Shown here: positions 62,495 to 64,000 of the stretch, in pieces
Position numbering within the stretch: the stretch's first letter is position 1
Layout of the letters: each line of letters opens with the position of its first letter
Source of the DNA: Pseudomonas sp. NCCP-436
GTDB taxonomy: Bacteria > Pseudomonadota > Gammaproteobacteria > Pseudomonadales > Pseudomonadaceae
Assembly (NCBI RefSeq): GCF_019656335.1
Contig: NZ_BPLZ01000001.1
Location: 1-64,000 of the forward strand
Length of the DNA stretch: 64,000 nt
Direction: 5' to 3'
Translations under genes and position numbers: made by a program
The notes under the pieces: generated by a model
What the model was told of the DNA's origin: nothing
Database searches by the model: none
What the model saw: the letters and a program-made list of their open reading frames with translations, nothing else

Positions 62495-63862
62495 TTACTT
62501 ACCGATGCAGAAGCTGGAAAAGATCCTTCCCAGCAAATCGTCACTACTAAAGGCACCAGTGATCTCGCCAAGAGCCTGCTGGGCCATGCGCAGATCTTCA
62601 GCCAACAGTTCCCCGGCACCCAGCAGGGTTAGCTGCTGGCGACCGTGCTCAAGGTAGCGTTCGGCCTGGTGCAGAGCTTCCAGATGGCGTCGGCGTGCGC
62701 TGAAGCCGCTTTCGGCCGTTTGTTGATAGCCCATGCAGGCCTTAAGGTGATCGCGCAGTAGATCCAGGCCAGCGGCGGATTTGGCCGAAAGAGACAGGGT
62801 TACGTGTCCATCTCCACTGGTTTGCAGTGTGATGGCTTCGCCGGATAGATCAGCCTTGTTACGGATCAGCGTGACACGTGCTGGATCCGGGCGACTATCG
62901 AGAAATTCCGGCCAAAGAGCGAAGGGGTCGACTGCTTCCGGTGCGGTGGAGTCCACTACCAGAAGTACCCGGTCGGCCTCGCCGATGGCTTTGAGCGCAC
63001 GTTCCACGCCGATACGTTCGACCTGGTCGTCGGTGTCGCGCAGCCCGGCGGTATCGACAACATGCAGCGGCATGTCGTCAATGTGGATATGTTCGCGCAG
63101 CACGTCACGGGTGGTACCGGCGATATCGGTGACGATGGCCGCCTCGCGGCCGGCCAGGGCGTTGAGCAGGCTTGACTTGCCTGCGTTGGGGCGGCCGGCA
63201 ATGACCACCGTCATGCCATCGCGCAACAAAGCTCCCTGCCCTGCTTCGCGCAGCACGGCGCTCAGTTCGGCGCGCACTTCGTCCAGTTGAGCCAGTACCT
63301 TGCCGTCGGCAAGAAAGTCGATCTCCTCCTCGGGAAAATCGATGGACGCCTCGACATAGATACGCAGTCGGATCAGCGATTCGGTCAGCGCGTGTACACG
63401 ACGGGAGAACTCCCCTTGCAGAGAACGCAGGGCGTTGCGAGCAGCCTGCTCGGAGCTGGCTTCGATCAGGTCGGCAATCGCTTCGGCCTGAGCCAGATCC
63501 AGCTTGTCGTTGAGGAAGGCACGTTCGCTGAACTCTCCCGGGCGTGCCAGGCGGGCACCCAACTGCAGGCAGCGCCGCAGCAGCAGGTCGAGCACCACCG
63601 GGCCTCCGTGTCCCTGCAGCTCCAGTACATCCTCGCCAGTGAAGGAATGCGGCCCGGGAAAGAAGATTGCCAGACCTTCGTCCAGAGGCTGGCGATCTTC
63701 GCCATAGAACGGCCCGTGATGGGCATAGCGCGGCTTGAGCGGCCGGCGACAGATGGAGTCGGCCAGTTGCCCAGCCAGCGGGCCTGAAATGCGCACTATT
63801 CCCACTCCACCACGGCCCTGGGCTGTGGCGACGGCGGCGATGGTGTCTCGGGCATGGTGCAT
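62495..63862 (-). CDS. mnmE: tRNA modification GTPase MnmE
   Basis: 455-residue GTPase. N-terminal tetrahydrofolate-binding domain, then a G domain with G1 [11 protein letters not shown]3 DTAGLRDT and G4 NKAD, and the C-terminal FCIGK with the essential Cys. Partner of MnmG. Read leftward, away from the expected origin. Confidence 0.97.
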   Translation of the reverse strand: MHHARDTIAAVATAQGRGGVGIVRISGPLAGQLADSICRRPLKPRYAHHGPFYGEDRQPLDEGLAIFFPGPHSFTGEDVLELQGHGGPVVLDLLLRRCLQLGARLARPGEFSERAFLNDKLDLAQAEAIADLIEASSEQAARNALRSLQGEFSRRVHALTESLIRLRIYVEASIDFPEEEIDFLADGKVLAQLDEVRAELSAVLREAGQGALLRDGMTVVIAGRPNAGKSSLLNALAGREAAIVTDIAGTTRDVLREHIHIDDMPLHVVDTAGLRDTDDQVERIGVERALKAIGEADRVLLVVDSTAPEAVDPFALWPEFLDSRPDPARVTLIRNKADLSGEAITLQTSGDGHVTLSLSAKSAAGLDLLRDHLKACMGYQQTAESGFSARRRHLEALHQAERYLEHGRQQLTLLGAGELLAEDLRMAQQALGEITGAFSSDDLLGRIFSSFCIGK

Positions 63863-63889
63863 AGCGGGCTCTCGTATTCGTCAGACAGC

Positions 63890-63914
63890 AAAACGCCCCG
63901 GTCAAGGGGCGTTT
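63890..63914 (-). terminator. terminator between yidC and mnmE
   Basis: AAACGCCCC pairs with GGGGCGTTT across a 6-base loop (GGTCAA), continuing TTTTGC on the minus strand. It separates yidC from mnmE. Confidence 0.75.
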
Positions 63915-63940
63915 GCGGGTGGCCGTAAGAGGCTGGCAGG

Positions 63941-64000
63941 TCAGGCTCCGGCCGGCTTCGCTGCCGCTTCGATCCTGCGGGTAATGTACCACTGCTGGGC
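63941..64000 (-). CDS. yidC: membrane insertase YidC, C-terminal end only
   Basis: The last 19 codons before TGA (63941-63943), reading AQQWYITRRIEAAAKPAGA, match the C-terminal tail of YidC (QQWYITRKIE). The rest lies beyond the right edge. Gene order yidC-mnmE-mnmG is that of Pseudomonas near oriC. Confidence 0.85.
   Translation of the reverse strand, partial: AQQWYITRRIEAAAKPAGA

Overview
The window is a stretch of a Pseudomonas chromosome just left of the replication origin. Its right half matches the gene order of the P. aeruginosa origin region, all read leftward: yidC end, mnmE, mnmG, rsmG, parA, parB, atpIBEFHAGDC, glmU, a LysE-type exporter, glmR, glmS. Leftward reading away from an origin to the right is the leading-strand direction, and dnaA/oriC should lie a few kb beyond base 64000. 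Proteins such as MetN, MnmG, AspA and the ATP synthase subunits have the lengths and sequences expected of Pseudomonas. I ran no database search; identifications are from motif and family recognition.

Layout. 1-395: control region of a leftward rRNA operon whose 16S gene lies off the left edge, with three tandem promoters and a boxA. 396-3951: glutarate catabolism (gcdG, gcdH and divergent gcdR). 4422-7306: pntAA-pntAB-pntB transhydrogenase. 7664-11219: accessory block of two DUF1127 proteins, two DUF2388 periplasmic proteins and a DUF4105 protein. 11313-24448: AEC transporter, orphan PilT/PilU-type ATPase, Na/Pi symporter, AraC regulator, an oxygen-sensor type GGDEF-EAL protein coupled to an Aer-like chemoreceptor, a luciferase-like oxidoreductase, lipoproteins, a zinc peptidase and a HAD phosphatase. 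24606-30735: aspA with divergent LysR regulator, then a polyamine module (PotF/SpuD-like binding protein, acetylpolyamine deacetylase, AraC regulator). 31024-34857: purEK, GlsB-like protein, DUF3299 protein, AmpG-like MFS transporter. 34940-42369: zinc uptake (znuA, zur-znuC-znuB), split by about 4.3 kb of decaying DNA with fecI, fecR and TonB-receptor pseudogenes, a ChaC-like gene and a broken lipoprotein gene. 42451-45511: lipoprotein and metNIQ. 45588-64000: the conserved origin-proximal block.

The least ordinary parts are the decaying island inside the zinc locus, the DUF2388/DUF4105 operon, the globin-type c-di-GMP protein coupled to a chemoreceptor, the purE leader with a terminator-overlapping mini-ORF, and the AT-rich mnmG-mnmE gap with DnaA-box-like sites, which resembles a replication origin. 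No tRNA, insertion sequence or CRISPR array was seen, and no canonical parS site was found.
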